NCBI RefSeq assembly: GCF_910594005.1
Contig: NC_057829.1
Coordinates: 57,891,001-57,955,000, forward strand
Origin: Cervus elaphus
Taxonomy: Eukaryota; Chordata; Mammalia; Artiodactyla; Cervidae
Direction of reading: 5' to 3'
DNA length: 64,000 bases
In this document: positions 1-11,030 of the stretch, piece after piece
Numbering within the stretch: the first letter of the stretch is position 1
How the letters are laid out: each line of letters opens with the position of its first letter
Position numbers and translations under genes: made by a program
Notes under the pieces: model-generated
Database searches by the model: none
What the model was told of the DNA's origin: nothing
Seen by the model: the letters and a program-made list of their open reading frames with translations, nothing else

Positions 1-950
1 ATACATTACTTTAGGGAAAACGACATCCAAAAGAAGCACATGTCTTCCCATTCAGTTTTCTTTTAGGAACCTCTTTAGAACTTGACACTTTTTTTCTTAT
101 GGATCCTATATTCAATTGGTTAAATTTTATTGCTACGAATGTTTTCTGTCGTTATAGTAAATGAAATACGCGCTCCTTATGTTTTCTGAGTGGCTGTGTG
201 ACTTTAGGCAACCACTCACCCTCTCTGGGCCTCAATTCTCTTGTCCATAGAGAAGGGAGCATGTCTCTAAGGCTCTGCATCTCAAACTAGCCAAGGAGTT
301 TATGGAGTAGTCAAGGACTTTGTGCATGATGCTGGTATTTTCAGGGGCAGCTTTGCCCTCATTGCATTTTCATGAGAAAGACCCAGGGTCAGCTCAGTTT
401 CTCTGGTCCCAGCTGTGCAAACAAATGCCTGGGTCAACCCTAATTGGAGCCTCTGTGAGCCTCCTGCCCCCTCCAGGGATTCACCAAGACTCAATTGCAC
501 CTCACTCCTCTCTGCCAGCAGGCTGGACACCCTGCAGAATGGGCAGCAGCTTTATCCCACACCAGTCTCTCTTTACTGGGCCTCTGCCATGTGCCAGGCA
601 CTGTGCTAGCCTCTGGATGGGGCCCCTAGCTATTTATCCAACGGGGGGACAACCGCTTTGAATAATCCACAGCTCCAAGTGTTTCGGAAAGGGTGACCCC
701 TTCCATGGCCTGAAAGCGGACTCTCACCTCACATTTGGAAATGAATTGTCCGAGGAGACACACATGCTGACAAAGCAAGAGAGTTCGTTGGGAAGCCCGC
801 CCCCCCCCCCGCCCCCCTCCACCCCCGTCCCCCGGCAGTGAGCAGGAGGATAAGGGAACCCAAGAGAACCGCTCTACCACATAGCTCGAAGTCTCGGATT
901 TTATGGTGATGAGATTCGTTTTCAGGTTGTCTCTGGCCAATCATTCTGTT
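1..950. other. Intergenic, no gene seen
   Basis: Mostly unique-looking sequence with old repeat traces (MIR-like around 195-260) and a C-run at 800-830. Short ORFs lack any recognisable domain. Confidence 0.5.
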
Positions 951-1049
951 TTTAAAATCTATTTATTTTTAATTGAAGGATGATTGCTTTATAGTATTGG
1001 TTTGATTTCTGCCATACATCAGCATGAATTTGCCATAGGTGTACATATG

Positions 1050-1245
1050 TGGCCGATCGTTTTGACTCAGGGTCCTTCCTGGCGGCGCACGCATTGCTCA
1101 GCCAAGATGGATTCCGGCAAGGAGGATTCTGGGAGGTGGTAGAACATGCGGTGTATCCTTTTGACCTTTCTTGAATTCTTTCAGTTGGTAGTGACTTGTT
1201 GAGTCCCTGTTCCTTACCAAGACCTCCTGTTGTAAAATAACTCAT
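1050..1245 (-). repeat. LTR-like fragment of a ruminant endogenous retrovirus
   Basis: Contains ...GCGCACGC...AACCAAGATGG-type sequence that also occurs around 3320-3360 in the longer element at 2985-3505, so both appear to belong to one dispersed family. An older L1-like antisense piece lies just upstream at 950-1040. Orientation is taken from the longer copy. Confidence 0.45.
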
Positions 1246-1249
1246 GCGA

Positions 1250-2500
1250 GTGGTTACTATGGTGCCCTGTCAGGGTGGGCGGTTTCGGCCAGTGTTCCCC
1301 CTAAACAAGTACAACTTGCATCTCAGGGCTGATTCTGGGTTGGTTTGGGCTTCCTTGTACCCTGAGGGACTAGTCAAGGGCCTTTCCTCTAGGATGTGAA
1401 GACAACCCAGCTGGCAGGTGTGGTAATAGTGGGAGAGGATGCTCAGAGAGAGAGCATTTCCTAGAGAGACTGAGAATTGTCGGGCTGGCCAGCCTGGGGG
1501 AAGCCAGCTCAGCCCCCCACCCTGCGGTGTGTCTCTTCCACACTTTCCAGCTGCCTCGCACCCCGCTGTGCTGGGTGACAGACTCACACTCCTTGCTAAT
1601 TCCAGGAGGGACCCATGTGACGCATTTACCATTTAACCTAATTGTTGCTTTAATTGAAAGTCAGCAGATAAGCATAGGTTTCTTTCCCATGCAAAAGAGG
1701 TTTGAACTACAAGAAACAAGCCCAGGGCATAAAAAAACAAATGCCAGCTTTAGTCTGACTTGGAGGAAGGAGGGCTTTGTGCCTCTGGTTCTTGCATCAT
1801 AATGTATTTGAGTTAATTTGACTGGTAGGGGGGCTTAGTTAGCCAAACACTTTAATAGGATTGAAGTGAGATTGAGGTGGGCTACTTTCAGGCCCTGCCT
1901 GGATAAGAATGCATGGGCTTAAGCCCTCTTTTCTTTAAGGAAACAGCCCCCACACTGGTGCAGGCCAAAATAATTAAGTAATTAGCAAAGGCATTTGTCA
2001 AAATGCCCAGTGGGGCTGACGAAAATGACAGCTTTGAGAAGGATGAAGAGCTTGCAAATGGCATTTTCTCCAAGCTTGGGGCTGGGGTCAGGCCTGGAGC
2101 CTGCGAGGAAAACGCCTGCCTGGGACTCCAGGGTCCCAGCTCAACCTTTGGGGTTCAAGTTCACTTCCCTGTGGCAAAAGCCAAGCTCCTATTTCTAAGG
2201 AGGCTTTCTTGAAACATCAAAGGGCTCTTAATACGCAACAAGCAAGTGAAAAATAAGGGAGTCATTTTCCTTTTCAAAGGATTGAGACTGTTAAACGGCC
2301 AAGTCCGTGGTAGAAAAAGCATTTGTGGTTTATTGAAATTAAAAGACTGGAGAAATAGCTGGAGGTTATAAGCCAGTCACCACTGTCGACAGTGAACTGA
2401 TCCTGTACCTACTGTGTGCAGGAGAAATCCCTGGGTTTTCTTAGGGCCATAAGGATGTCTATCCTTAGGTGTACCATGTTTGCTGTTATAAGGACACTAA
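1250..2500. other. Intergenic unique DNA, possible regulatory block
   Basis: No repeat signature recognised. 1800-2060 is AT-rich with TAATTAAGTAATTAGC-type homeodomain-like sites. No coding signal. Any regulatory role is a guess. Confidence 0.3.
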
Positions 2501-2502
2501 TG

Positions 2503-2708
2503 TGGCTTCCCTGATGACTCAGTGGTGAAGAATCTGCCTGCAATGCAGGAGACGTGGGTTTGATCCCTGGGTTGGGAAGATCCCCTGGAGTAGGAAATGG
2601 CAACCCACATCAGTATTCTTGCCTGGAAGATTCCATGGACAGAGAAGCCTGGCAGGCTACTGTCCATAGGGTTGCAAAGAATCGGACACGACCGAAGCGA
2701 CTTAGCAT
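2503..2708 (+). repeat. Bov-tA SINE
   Basis: Starts at a tRNA-derived head (GGCTTCCCTGATGACTCAG) and ends at CGGACACGACCGAAGCGACT. About 205 bp, near full length. Confidence 0.93.
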
Positions 2709-2984
2709 GTATGCACAAGTGAGCACATAAGGGCATTCACAGTTACAACCACTTAGGAGCCTCTTTGATGTGCCAGGCACTTGATACCTCATTCAACACC
2801 CACAGCAACCCTATGATGCTAGCATTCATTTTCCTCCTTTAATGGATGGGAAAAGGAGGCTCACAGAAGTTGGGTGACTTAGAGCTAAAAGGCAATAGAA
2901 AGGAAAGGTTAGGAGCAATGGAGTCACAGGGATCTGGTTTTGATCTCAGGTGGCCTTAACCTGCAGAGGCTTGAAACAGGATTT

Positions 2985-3512
2985 CAGTTCCGGCTAGAGA
3001 GTGAAGTCAGGCCGTGGCAGTAAGAGCGCTGAATCTTAACCACTAGACCAGTGGCCAATGACAAGGCTCCTATCCCTTCAGCTTTGCAGAAATGAATTCC
3101 CACAAGGACAGAAAGTAGTGAAACTAGGCAAGTGTTTATTAGGAGGAAAAAGAATACGTGTGGATAGATACATGGGCAGACTCATACACGGGGAGAGAAA
3201 GAGTCGTGGCTCATGGTAGTTTAAATCACATATAGGGCATTTCTTCTGGGTTTCCTTTGGTCAGTCATTTTGCTTTGCCTGGTTCTGAGTTTGTATTTAT
3301 ATATCTCAGGATCCTCTGATGTGCGCACGCTCACCTCTTAACCAAGATGGATTCTAGTGAAGACACCTATGGGTAACCTGGCATCACTCCCTTTTTGACC
3401 TCCAAGGAGCTTTTCTGTGCATGCATAGTTGGGAAGGTCTCCTTGACCTCAAGAATGAGAAATATGTGGTTTCTATCTTTAGCTGGGCAGGGTTCAGCCT
3501 CTCCTATTATTC
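2985..3512 (-). repeat. Ruminant LTR element (solo LTR-like), antisense
   Basis: Non-coding block with TTTATT (AATAAA in antisense) at about 3140 and shared sequence with 1050-1245. No gag, pol or env coding sequence is adjacent, so it looks like a solo LTR. Family name not assigned. Confidence 0.5.
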
Positions 3513-3514
3513 TC

Positions 3515-4602
3515 CTGCTAAGAAGTCTGAGCTCCAAAGAACTGATGCTTTTGAACTGTGGTGTTGGAGAAGACTCTTGAGAGTTCCTTGGACTGCAAGG
3601 AGATCCAACCAGTCAATCCTAAAGGGAATCAATCCTGAATATTCATTGGATGGACTGATGCTGAAGCTGAAGCTCCAATACTTTGGCCACCTGATGTGAA
3701 GAACTGACTCATTGGAAACCAGATCTGAAAGAGACACGTGCACCCCAATGTTCATCGCAGTACTGTTTATAATAGCCAGGACATGGTAGTAACTTAGATG
3801 TCCATCAGCAGACGAATGGATAAGGAAGCTGTGATACATATACACAATGGAATATTACTCAGCCATTAAAAAGAATTCATTTGAATCAGTTCTAATGAGA
3901 TGGATGAAACTGGAGCCCATTATACAGAGTGAAGTAAGCCAGAAAGATAAAGACCAATACAGTATACTAACGCATATATATGGAATTTAGAAAGATGGTA
4001 ACGATAACCCTATATGCAAAACAGAAAAAGAGACACAGATGTACAGAACAGACTTTTGGACTCTGTGGGAGAAGGCGAGGGTGGGATGTTTCGAGAGAAC
4101 AGCATCGAAACATGTATATTATCTAGGGTGAAACAGATCACCAGCCCAGGCTGGATGCATGAGACAAGTGCTAGGGCCTGGTACACTGGGAAGACCCAGA
4201 GGGATCGGGTGGAGAGGGAGGTGGGAGTGGGGATCGGGATGGGGAATACATGTAAATCCATGGCTGATTCATGTCAATGTATGACAAAAACCACTACAAT
4301 ATTGTAAAGTAATTAGCCTCCAACTAATAAAAATAAATGGAAAAAAAAAAATGAATGAGGATCCAAAAAAAAAAAAAAGAAGAAGAAGAACTGACTCATT
4401 GGAAAAAACCCTGATGCTGGGAAAGATTGAAGGCAGAAGGAGAAGGGGACGACAGAGGATGAGATGGTTGGATGGCATCACCGACTCAATGGACAGGAGT
4501 TTGAGCAAGCTCTGAGGGATGGTGAAGGACAGGGAAGCCTGGCGTGCTGCAGTCCATGGGGTCACAAAGAGTTGGACATGACTGAGCAACTTAACAACAG
4601 TC
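3515..4602 (+). mobile_element. BovB LINE 3' end interrupted by an L1
   Basis: 3515-3718 and 4406-4602 are consecutive parts of the BovB 3' region: CCAAAGAACTGATGCTTTTG, then AAACCCTGATGCTGGGAAAG, then GGACATGACTGAGCAACTTA. The break is caused by the L1 at 3719-4385. BovB is the LINE that entered ruminants by horizontal transfer. Confidence 0.9.
3719..4385 (+). mobile_element. 5'-truncated L1_BT nested in BovB
   Basis: L1 3' end, running from GACACGTGCACCCCAATGTT to TAGCCTCCAACTAATAAAAA plus A-rich tail. Flanked by the 20-nt target-site duplication AAGAACTGACTCATTGGAAA at 3699-3718 and 4386-4405. Confidence 0.92.
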
Positions 4603-5390
4603 TTTATCTTGGAATATCTGTCCAGTGGGGACACATTCCAGCTACTCTGCCTAGGGCCTGTTTATCTCCTGCCTCAGTTTGATAGCAGATTCAAATGAAA
4701 CAAGAACAGAGAAATGATCTTTCAATTTAGAAGCTAGGAGCTGGTGGTGGCAGGAGAGGGGTGTTTCACTGGAGTGAAATGGTTAGTCAGACATGGTGAA
4801 AAGAGAGTATGGAAGAGCGAGTCTTCCAAAACCAGTCAAAGGGAGAAACATCACCACTGGTGCAGCCGAGGAAGTCGCTCAAGCCAGGGGGAGATGCTGC
4901 AAGAGAAGGAGAGTTTAAAGATGCCAGGAAGTGAGGGAATATTTGAGAAAGACGGGTTTTTCTGGAGGAGGTGGCCCAGAGAGTGCCAAGAAGCTTAGAG
5001 AGAGGGTAGCCTTGTGGAGGTGGGGATGGAGTGGTAGGGAGAAGAGGGATGACTGTCCCTGAGAAGGGCAGAAAATGAAGGAGAGATTGGATAAAGTTAT
5101 TGTGGTATTTAAGGTTAGAAAGAAGGGAGTGGATTCAGAGGGGCTTTGGGGGGCAGGGGAGGAGAGCGGAGAGGACTTAGGTGGAAAGGAAGTAGCTGAC
5201 GTGAGTGCTGTCTATGGTGGGAGTCAAATTAGGCCAAGAACCAGTGGGGTTGGTGAGAGTGGTGATGGGTAGAAGGTTGCAGTCTGAGACAGGAGCACAA
5301 GATCTTGGAGGCAGAGCATTTCCATGAATATCAATGGTGTCAGGGCTGAAGTTTGGAGGTGTCTTGAATGGAGGAGAGATTGAAAGGATA

Positions 5391-5589
5391 GGGGCTTCCC
5401 TGGTGGTCCAGTGACTAAGACTCCATGCTCCCAATATGGAGGTGGGGAGGTGGGGGCGTGGGGGGGGTGGGGGGGTGGGTTTAATCTCTGGTCAAGGGGA
5501 ATTAGATCCCACATGCTGCTACTAAGAGTTTGTATTCTGCAACTAAAACTCAGTGCAACCTCAGTGCAGCCAAATATATAAATAAATAT
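5391..5589 (+). repeat. CHR/ART2A-like tRNA-derived SINE with internal poly(G)
   Basis: Head GGGCTTCCCTGGTGGTCCAG followed by CAACTAAAACTCAGTGCAAC. An expanded G-rich tract sits at 5430-5482. Confidence 0.75.
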
Positions 5590-5590
5590 T

Positions 5591-5780
5591 GGGCTTCCCT
5601 GGTGGCTCAGCTGGTAAAGAATCTGCCTGCAATGAGGGAAACCTGGGTTTGATCCCTGGGTTGGGAGGATCCCCTGATGAAGGAAATGGCAACCCACTCC
5701 AGTATTCTGGCCTGAATTCCATGGACTGGATAGTCCATGGGGTCGCAAAGAGTCGGACATGGCTGAGAGCTTTCACTTTC
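5591..5780 (+). repeat. Bov-tA SINE
   Basis: GGCTTCCCTGGTGGCTCAGC through GTCGGACATGGCTGAGAGC. It follows the CHR-like SINE directly and is followed directly by a MITE, making a three-element train from 5391 to 5863. Confidence 0.93.
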
Positions 5781-5863
5781 ATTGGGTTGACCAAAAAATG
5801 TTTGTTTGGGTTTTTCCGTAACATCTTAGGGAAACCCCCGGATGAACTTTTGGTCAACCCAAT
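5781..5863. mobile_element. Mariner-derived MITE (Mariner1_BT-like palindrome)
   Basis: Terminal inverted repeats ATTGGGTTGACC and GGTCAACCCAAT enclose complementary arms (GGGTTTTTCC pairing with GGAAACCCCC), giving a hairpin. It directly abuts a Bov-tA SINE ending at about 5780. Confidence 0.9.
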
Positions 5864-5879
5864 AAATAACAGATCTTAG

Positions 5880-7270
5880 AGGGCCAAAAATCAGGGGGTC
5901 ATAGGTCTCCCCATGAGTACTAAATGAATGATGACGGGTAAGAGTGTGTCAGGTGCCAAAGTCCTCCAGGAACAGTGCCAAGGAGGGTGGAAGAGGTGGT
6001 GGCAGAGATGAGGTGAGAACTGTCCAAGTGGTCATGAGGGCTTCTGGTGGGAAGAGTTGGGGCCGTGGTGGTGCCTGATGGACAAAGACTAAACCTTTGC
6101 CTCTTCCTTTTTAGAGATGGTGAGAAATACTGAGGCTTTTGGGGTCAAGACCAACCTGGCTTCTATCCTGGCTTTTAGCTTCCTAGCTGTGTGATCTTGG
6201 AGACATCACCCCAGATATTTCTGAGTATTCAAGCTGATCTACGAAATGGAGGTGCCACTCCTGCTGGTGAGGTGTGAATGAGGATTACCTTAGGTTATGA
6301 CCATAGAGAATATGCAACTGTATGTGGCACACAGCTGGTGCTCAGAACATGGCTGCAACAGAAATGTTGGAGCCAGAAGAGCCCTCTAGTCATCTCGGCC
6401 AACACACTAGGAAAAGGAAGCCCAGAAAGGCCACAGATCAGGGATGATGATGGAATTGCCATGAGATCCAGGACTCTGGTGGAAGCCTCATGGGGGAGGG
6501 CATGCAGGACAGAGAGATTCTGGAATCTGCTAAATCCCCAGCCAGCCGCCAGCTTTGGGTACAGGCTGGGTTGTGTGTGTGTGTTAGAGGCAGCAGGGCA
6601 GCTCTTTCCAAGCTGAGGAGTACACATGGGGATGTAAAGCTTGCCTTCTAAGTGTTTGTGACAGTATCTTCTAATCAGCCAAGTAAGCATGTGGCCTGTA
6701 AGAGAAGAAGGATCCTCATCCATTTGGTCTTGATCTAAGCTCTGGGCATTGGCCTCCCTCTTTGGTTGAAGGGATATTCCAGGTTTGTTCACACCTCTGC
6801 TCTCTAAGCTTGGACCTGTCACGGCAGCAGGTTCTTTGTGTGGAGATTGCTTTGTATGTGACAGTATTCATCTTTGCATGTCCAGTGTCTGATGGGAACG
6901 GGTGCTCTGCAAATACCAGCTGAACTGATGAATGCATAACTTCTTCTTTGTCTTGGGTGATGACACAGCTCTCTGTCCATCTCTGCAGCTGGCTGACTGT
7001 GCAGGGGTGAAGGACCCCAGGTCCAGGAGTTTGACCAACGAGGGTTTAGATCCCATCTTGATCTTGTACAACCAGTGACCTTCTCCAAACCACTTCACTT
7101 CCTGGACCCTCGACTTCCTCATCTATAAAGTGAAAACAATATACCTCTTTCACCTCTTCTGGTGATTCATTTGGTGATACATGGTTGTGACCTCAGCATC
7201 GTGTCCGCCCGGCCCTCTCAATAACGCTGGCTGTTTTTCTTAATTGTCATCGGAGCACTGGGTGTGGCAG
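5880..7270. other. Intergenic, no gene seen
   Basis: G-rich unique sequence followed by old MIR-like stretches (6150-6330, 7080-7200). ORFs up to 175 codons show no family resemblance. Confidence 0.5.
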
Positions 7271-7271
7271 A

Positions 7272-7310
7272 CACACATACAAATTTTTTTTTTTTCACAC
7301 ATACAAATTT
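7272..7310 (-). repeat. Poly(T) between 15-nt direct repeats
   Basis: CACACATACAAATTT occurs at 7272-7286 and 7296-7310 with only T residues between them. It looks like insertion of little more than a poly(A) tail in minus orientation, 30 nt from the tRNA-half insertion. Confidence 0.6.
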
Positions 7311-7339
7311 ATCTTCATTTTTAAAAAAAGCTGAATGCC

Positions 7340-7380
7340 ATGTGCCTGGCTAGCTCAGTTGGTAGAGCATGAGACTCTTA
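7340..7380 (+). pseudogene. Retro-inserted 5' half of tRNA-Lys(CUU)
   Basis: 7344-7380 matches nucleotides 1-37 of mammalian tRNA-Lys(CUU) with two differences by eye, and stops inside the anticodon loop. Direct repeats AAAAGCTGAATGCC flank it at 7326-7339 and 7381-7394, with a TTTTT/AAAA junction like an L1 endonuclease site. No 3' half follows, so this is not a functional tRNA. The intervening ATGT at 7340-7343 is extra sequence. Confidence 0.85.
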
Positions 7381-7394
7381 AAAAGCTGAATGCC

Positions 7395-8990
7395 TCTCTT
7401 GTCCCACATTCTAGAAGTGCTATGAGGGACTGAAGATATATCCCTGTTTCCCTCCTCCAGGCCCCACTTCATGGCCACTGGGTTTGGCACTTCCGTGAGA
7501 GAAGAGCCAAGCCAACGGTCTTCGGATCCCTTGATTACAACCTCGAGGCACCTTCAGCCTCAGGTGTGTTTGCCCTGACGAGGCAGCCAGGTAAAGGCTT
7601 GCAGCTAATAGCCCTGGCCTTTTTGGGGTGCTCACCGCCAGCAGGAGAAACACTCTGAGTGGAAATTACTTTAATTTGCAGTTGACAAAAGGCAAATTGC
7701 TGGCATTTTTTTGCTTGGAGCCTGGAATGTAACCTTGCATGGCTGCCCTAGACATTCCAGATGACGGCTTCCATTAGACCGGCCCAGATTTCTAGCTTAA
7801 AGGAGGGAGAATAAGCACTTAAGTAATTTTACTGGGGGTAAACCCCCCAATCTGATGACGTTCTCCTAACTTCAATCCCTTGGGATTCCCTCCCACTGTT
7901 GCACACAAAGCAGAGTCAGTGTGACTTGCGATCACGTACGTGTCTTTCTTTGCTTAACCTCCAGTTGCGTATTTCCACAGTCCACAGGCTTGTCATCCTT
8001 AGCTGAGGGGAGGCTCCTTCCCATGATCTGTCTGTGTTTGGTTTCTGTGGCAGGTCATGTGAGCAGGGCCTTCTCTGCTTTGTTGCTTGGCACAATACCT
8101 GGGATGCGGTAAGGTCTCCGTCAGTACCTATTTGATGAAGGAATGAATGAGTGAATGAATGAGTGGGTGGCTTCTCGTTTTTCCTGACACCAGAGCATCT
8201 TTGTCTGTCTCACCAGAGACTTCCATAGCATTCCAGAGGAAGGGCATCCTTTAGATGCGGTGCTGGTTGCCTTCCACTTAAAATATGTCCCAGAGATGCC
8301 TGTCTCGGGTGGGGTTCCTGGAATGCAGGCTGAATGGAATGCCTTGTAGACCCAGGAGGAAACTGAGGCCGCTGCTGCCATCTTGTGGACAGAATTTGAA
8401 ACATACGTGAAGCGGCAGCAAAGTGGCCCTTAGGCCCTTCCATTTCTCCCAAAGAAATCTTGGCTAATTCTGTGATGGAATAATCTCCTTTGCAATACAT
8501 TAGGCGATATTTCCAGATCTATGTGTAACCTACTTATAGTCTCTGTTGAAACCATCATAATTATAGCAACAGTAATAAATCACATTTATTGAGTTCTAGG
8601 CTCTGTGCTAAGTGCTTTATATGGGGGGGGGGGGGGGGCGGCTTCTGATGCCTGTGCTGCTAGTACCATCTCTGCTGTAGAGAAAGGAAATTGAGACTGC
8701 GTAGCTTGTACCTGGCTAGTAAGTGGGAAGAGAGAACCAAGATTTGACCTCAGCTTGACAGGCTCTGGGCCCAACTCTTGGTCATTATACCAAACTCTTT
8801 CCTACTTTCTAAGTTCTTCCTCCCTTTCCAACCCTCTGTTTTGACAATACATCAGCCCCTGCCATCATATCAGGTCTTGATGATTTATTTATGTGTTTGC
8901 TTCCTCAACAAGAAGACAGTGAGCCCCCTGGGAGTTGGTCAGAGCTGTTGAGGAAGGGATTTTATGTATCTCTGAGCAGCAGCTGTGCAC
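7395..8990. other. Intergenic, mostly unique
   Basis: A low-repeat block at 7640-7830 looks unusually free of repeats. A poly(G) run sits at about 8623-8638 inside an MIR-like remnant. Confidence 0.4.
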
Positions 8991-8995
8991 TGGGA

Positions 8996-9092
8996 CTGTA
9001 CTAGATTAAGAGAATATAAAGATCTGTTAAACTGGGGCAAAGACCTTCCTTGTATATGCCTGCCAGGGATTTGCTAAGCCACAGGAAAGACC
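8996..9092 (+). repeat. 97-bp local duplicate, copy A
   Basis: Aligns without gaps to 10709-10805 at about 85% identity by eye, with mostly transition differences (shared AAGAGAATATAAAGATCTGT). Confidence 0.75.
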
Positions 9093-9178
9093 CGGAGTGT
9101 GCTCCTGGGATATAGTTTGTAATGGAGATGGCAAAGGTAGTGAGTTGGAGTGGGGGAAATTAGTCATTTAACCAGTTC

Positions 9179-9256
9179 GTGTGTGTGTGTGTGTGTGTGT
9201 GTGGCTCAGTTGTGTCTGTTTGCAACCCCATGGACTGTAGCCCTCCAGGCTTCTTC
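9179..9256 (-). repeat. (GT)n microsatellite plus short Bov-tA/Bov-A fragment
   Basis: GT repeats to about 9202, then TTGCAACCCCATGGACTGTA, the antisense signature of a Bov SINE, ending near 9256. Confidence 0.8.
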
Positions 9257-10157
9257 ACCCAGTTCTTTACAACCTGTTTTTATATGAGCTGGCCCCCTGC
9301 CCCAGCACTTCTCATGTAAGGACGAAGAGATAGTAAGGCATGTCTCAGCTCCTGTTGGGGTTGGCAGATTTTTCAGCTCTAAGTACCAGTGCCCTGTGAA
9401 GTGATGCCCATCGGTGCTAAAGACATACATACAGGGGATACAGAGAGGAAAGGAGAGCATAAGAAAGAACTGGAAAGGGGAGAGGGGAGAAGCAAAGAAA
9501 AGATAGACTCTAGAGGAGGTGATAGGGATCCAGAGGTCTTGGAGGCCCCCTGAAATATACAACCCAGGAGCCTGGATTCAGTCAAACAAGCAAGTGCCCT
9601 GTTTGGTCCATTCCAAAATGCCTGGCAGCAATTGCCTTCCCATGATTACTGCAAAGGCATCTTCCAACCTTCATGGGTGTCCCCAGCACTGCTGTTTTTC
9701 TTCTGAGGTCAGAGGCCTTGCGCAGAAAGTATACCACCATTATTAGTCCCTCCACACCATCCTGGGGTCTGAATGTGCCCACCTTCTCGGGTAGCAGGTG
9801 CTGGGCGTGCAGCCAGGTCTGGAGGGATGAGGCAGGTGCTTACAGTGGCAACCCAAAGTCAGAGAAAGCCCCCCAAACAAGTAAGATGGTGAGAAACCCC
9901 CAGAGCATGTGGCCAGGACGTGGACCCACTTCCGCGGGGTGGCGTGGCTTCCACCCAGGTGTGGCTCCTGGATATCACTCCATCTGCATGCGGGACCCAT
10001 GGGGACATCCTCTCCCTAGGCAGCAACAAGGTGGCCTCCTTGAGAGCACAGCTTTGATCTTTTTGCTGTCCTCTTCGTCTAGCTTATTATCAAAAGCCTG
10101 GTGAAAAGGAAAAAAGACTTGGTCAAGAATTGAAAAGCTGTATGCTTCATCATGATG

Positions 10158-10233
10158 TGTTGGCAAAAAAATTCATTTGGGTTTTTCCTTAACAGCTATG
10201 GAAAAATCTGAATGAACCTTTTGGCCAACCCAG
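10158..10233. mobile_element. Mariner-derived MITE (Mariner1_BT-like)
   Basis: TGTTGGCAAAAAAATTCATT and TGAATGAACCTTTTGGCCAA form inverted arms. The left terminus has lost a few bases. Confidence 0.85.
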
Positions 10234-10492
10234 TAGTTTGTCAGTTGTAAGAGTAGTCTTCACAGGACTGTTCTTTCCTATCACACTCTGACTTGTATCA
10301 GAAATCATTACAAGAGGTATTTCTGCACTTTACAAATAGTGACAACATAAGTTACCATACAATTGTGGACATAGCAAATGTCACGAACTGTTCTTAGATC
10401 CTGGGGGGACTTTTTAAAAAATATTTTTATTGAAATATGGTTGATTGACAGTGATTCAGGTGTACAACAAAGTGATTCATATATATATATAT

Positions 10493-10692
10493 GGCCTTCC
10501 CTGGTGGCTCAGAGGGTAAAGTATCTGTCCACAGTACAGGAGACCCGGGTTCAATCCCTGGGTTGGGAAGATCCCCAGGAGAAGGGAATGGCTACCTATT
10601 CTCGTATTCTGGCTTGGGAAGTCCCATGGACAGAGGAGCCTTGTGGGCTACAGTCCATGGGGTTGCAAAGAGTCGGACTTGACTAAGTAACA
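10493..10692 (+). repeat. Bov-tA SINE
   Basis: CTTCCCTGGTGGCTCAGAGG through AGTCGGACTTGACTAAGTAA, followed by (CA)n. Confidence 0.93.
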
Positions 10693-10708
10693 CACACACA
10701 CACAGGAA

Positions 10709-10805
10709 CTGCACTAAATCAAGAGAATATAAAGATCTGTTAAACTTGGGCAAAAACCTTTCTCATATATGTCTGCCAGGGGGTTGCTAAGCCATGGGAA
10801 AGACC
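10709..10805 (+). repeat. 97-bp local duplicate, copy B
   Basis: Partner of 8996-9092. It lies between two same-strand Bov-tA SINEs and begins right after a short (CA)n. Confidence 0.75.
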
Positions 10806-10823
10806 TAGAAGCCTATATATGTA

Positions 10824-11030
10824 GGCTCCCCCAGTGGCCTAGAGGTAAAGAATCCGCCTGCAATGCAGGAGATGCAGGTTCTTCGATCCCTGGGTCAGGA
10901 AGATCCCCTAGAGAAGGGTATGGCTACCCACTCCAGTATTCTTGCCTGGAAAATTCCATGGTCAGAGGAACCTGGTGTGCTATAGTCCATGGGGCCGCAA
11001 AGAGTCAGACACAACTGAAGAGACTTAGCA
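10824..11030 (+). repeat. Bov-tA SINE
   Basis: CTCCCCCAGTGGCCTAGAGG through CAACTGAAGAGACTTAGCAC, followed by (TA)/(CA) repeats. Confidence 0.9.

Noticed and set aside
2985..3512. Possible complete endogenous retrovirus
   Set aside because: No gag, pol or env-like reading frames adjoin the LTR-like block; solo LTR is the simpler reading.
5224..5760. 178-codon minus-strand ORF
   Set aside because: Composed of SINE antisense sequence (two adjacent SINEs); such SINE-derived frames recur across the window.
6295..6822. 175-codon minus-strand ORF
   Set aside because: No homology recognised, no codon or splice support; opposite-strand frame is equally open.
10493..10560. tRNA-like box A/B sequence at SINE heads
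   Set aside because: These are tRNA-derived heads of Bov-tA SINEs, not functional tRNA genes; the same applies to every other Bov-tA copy.
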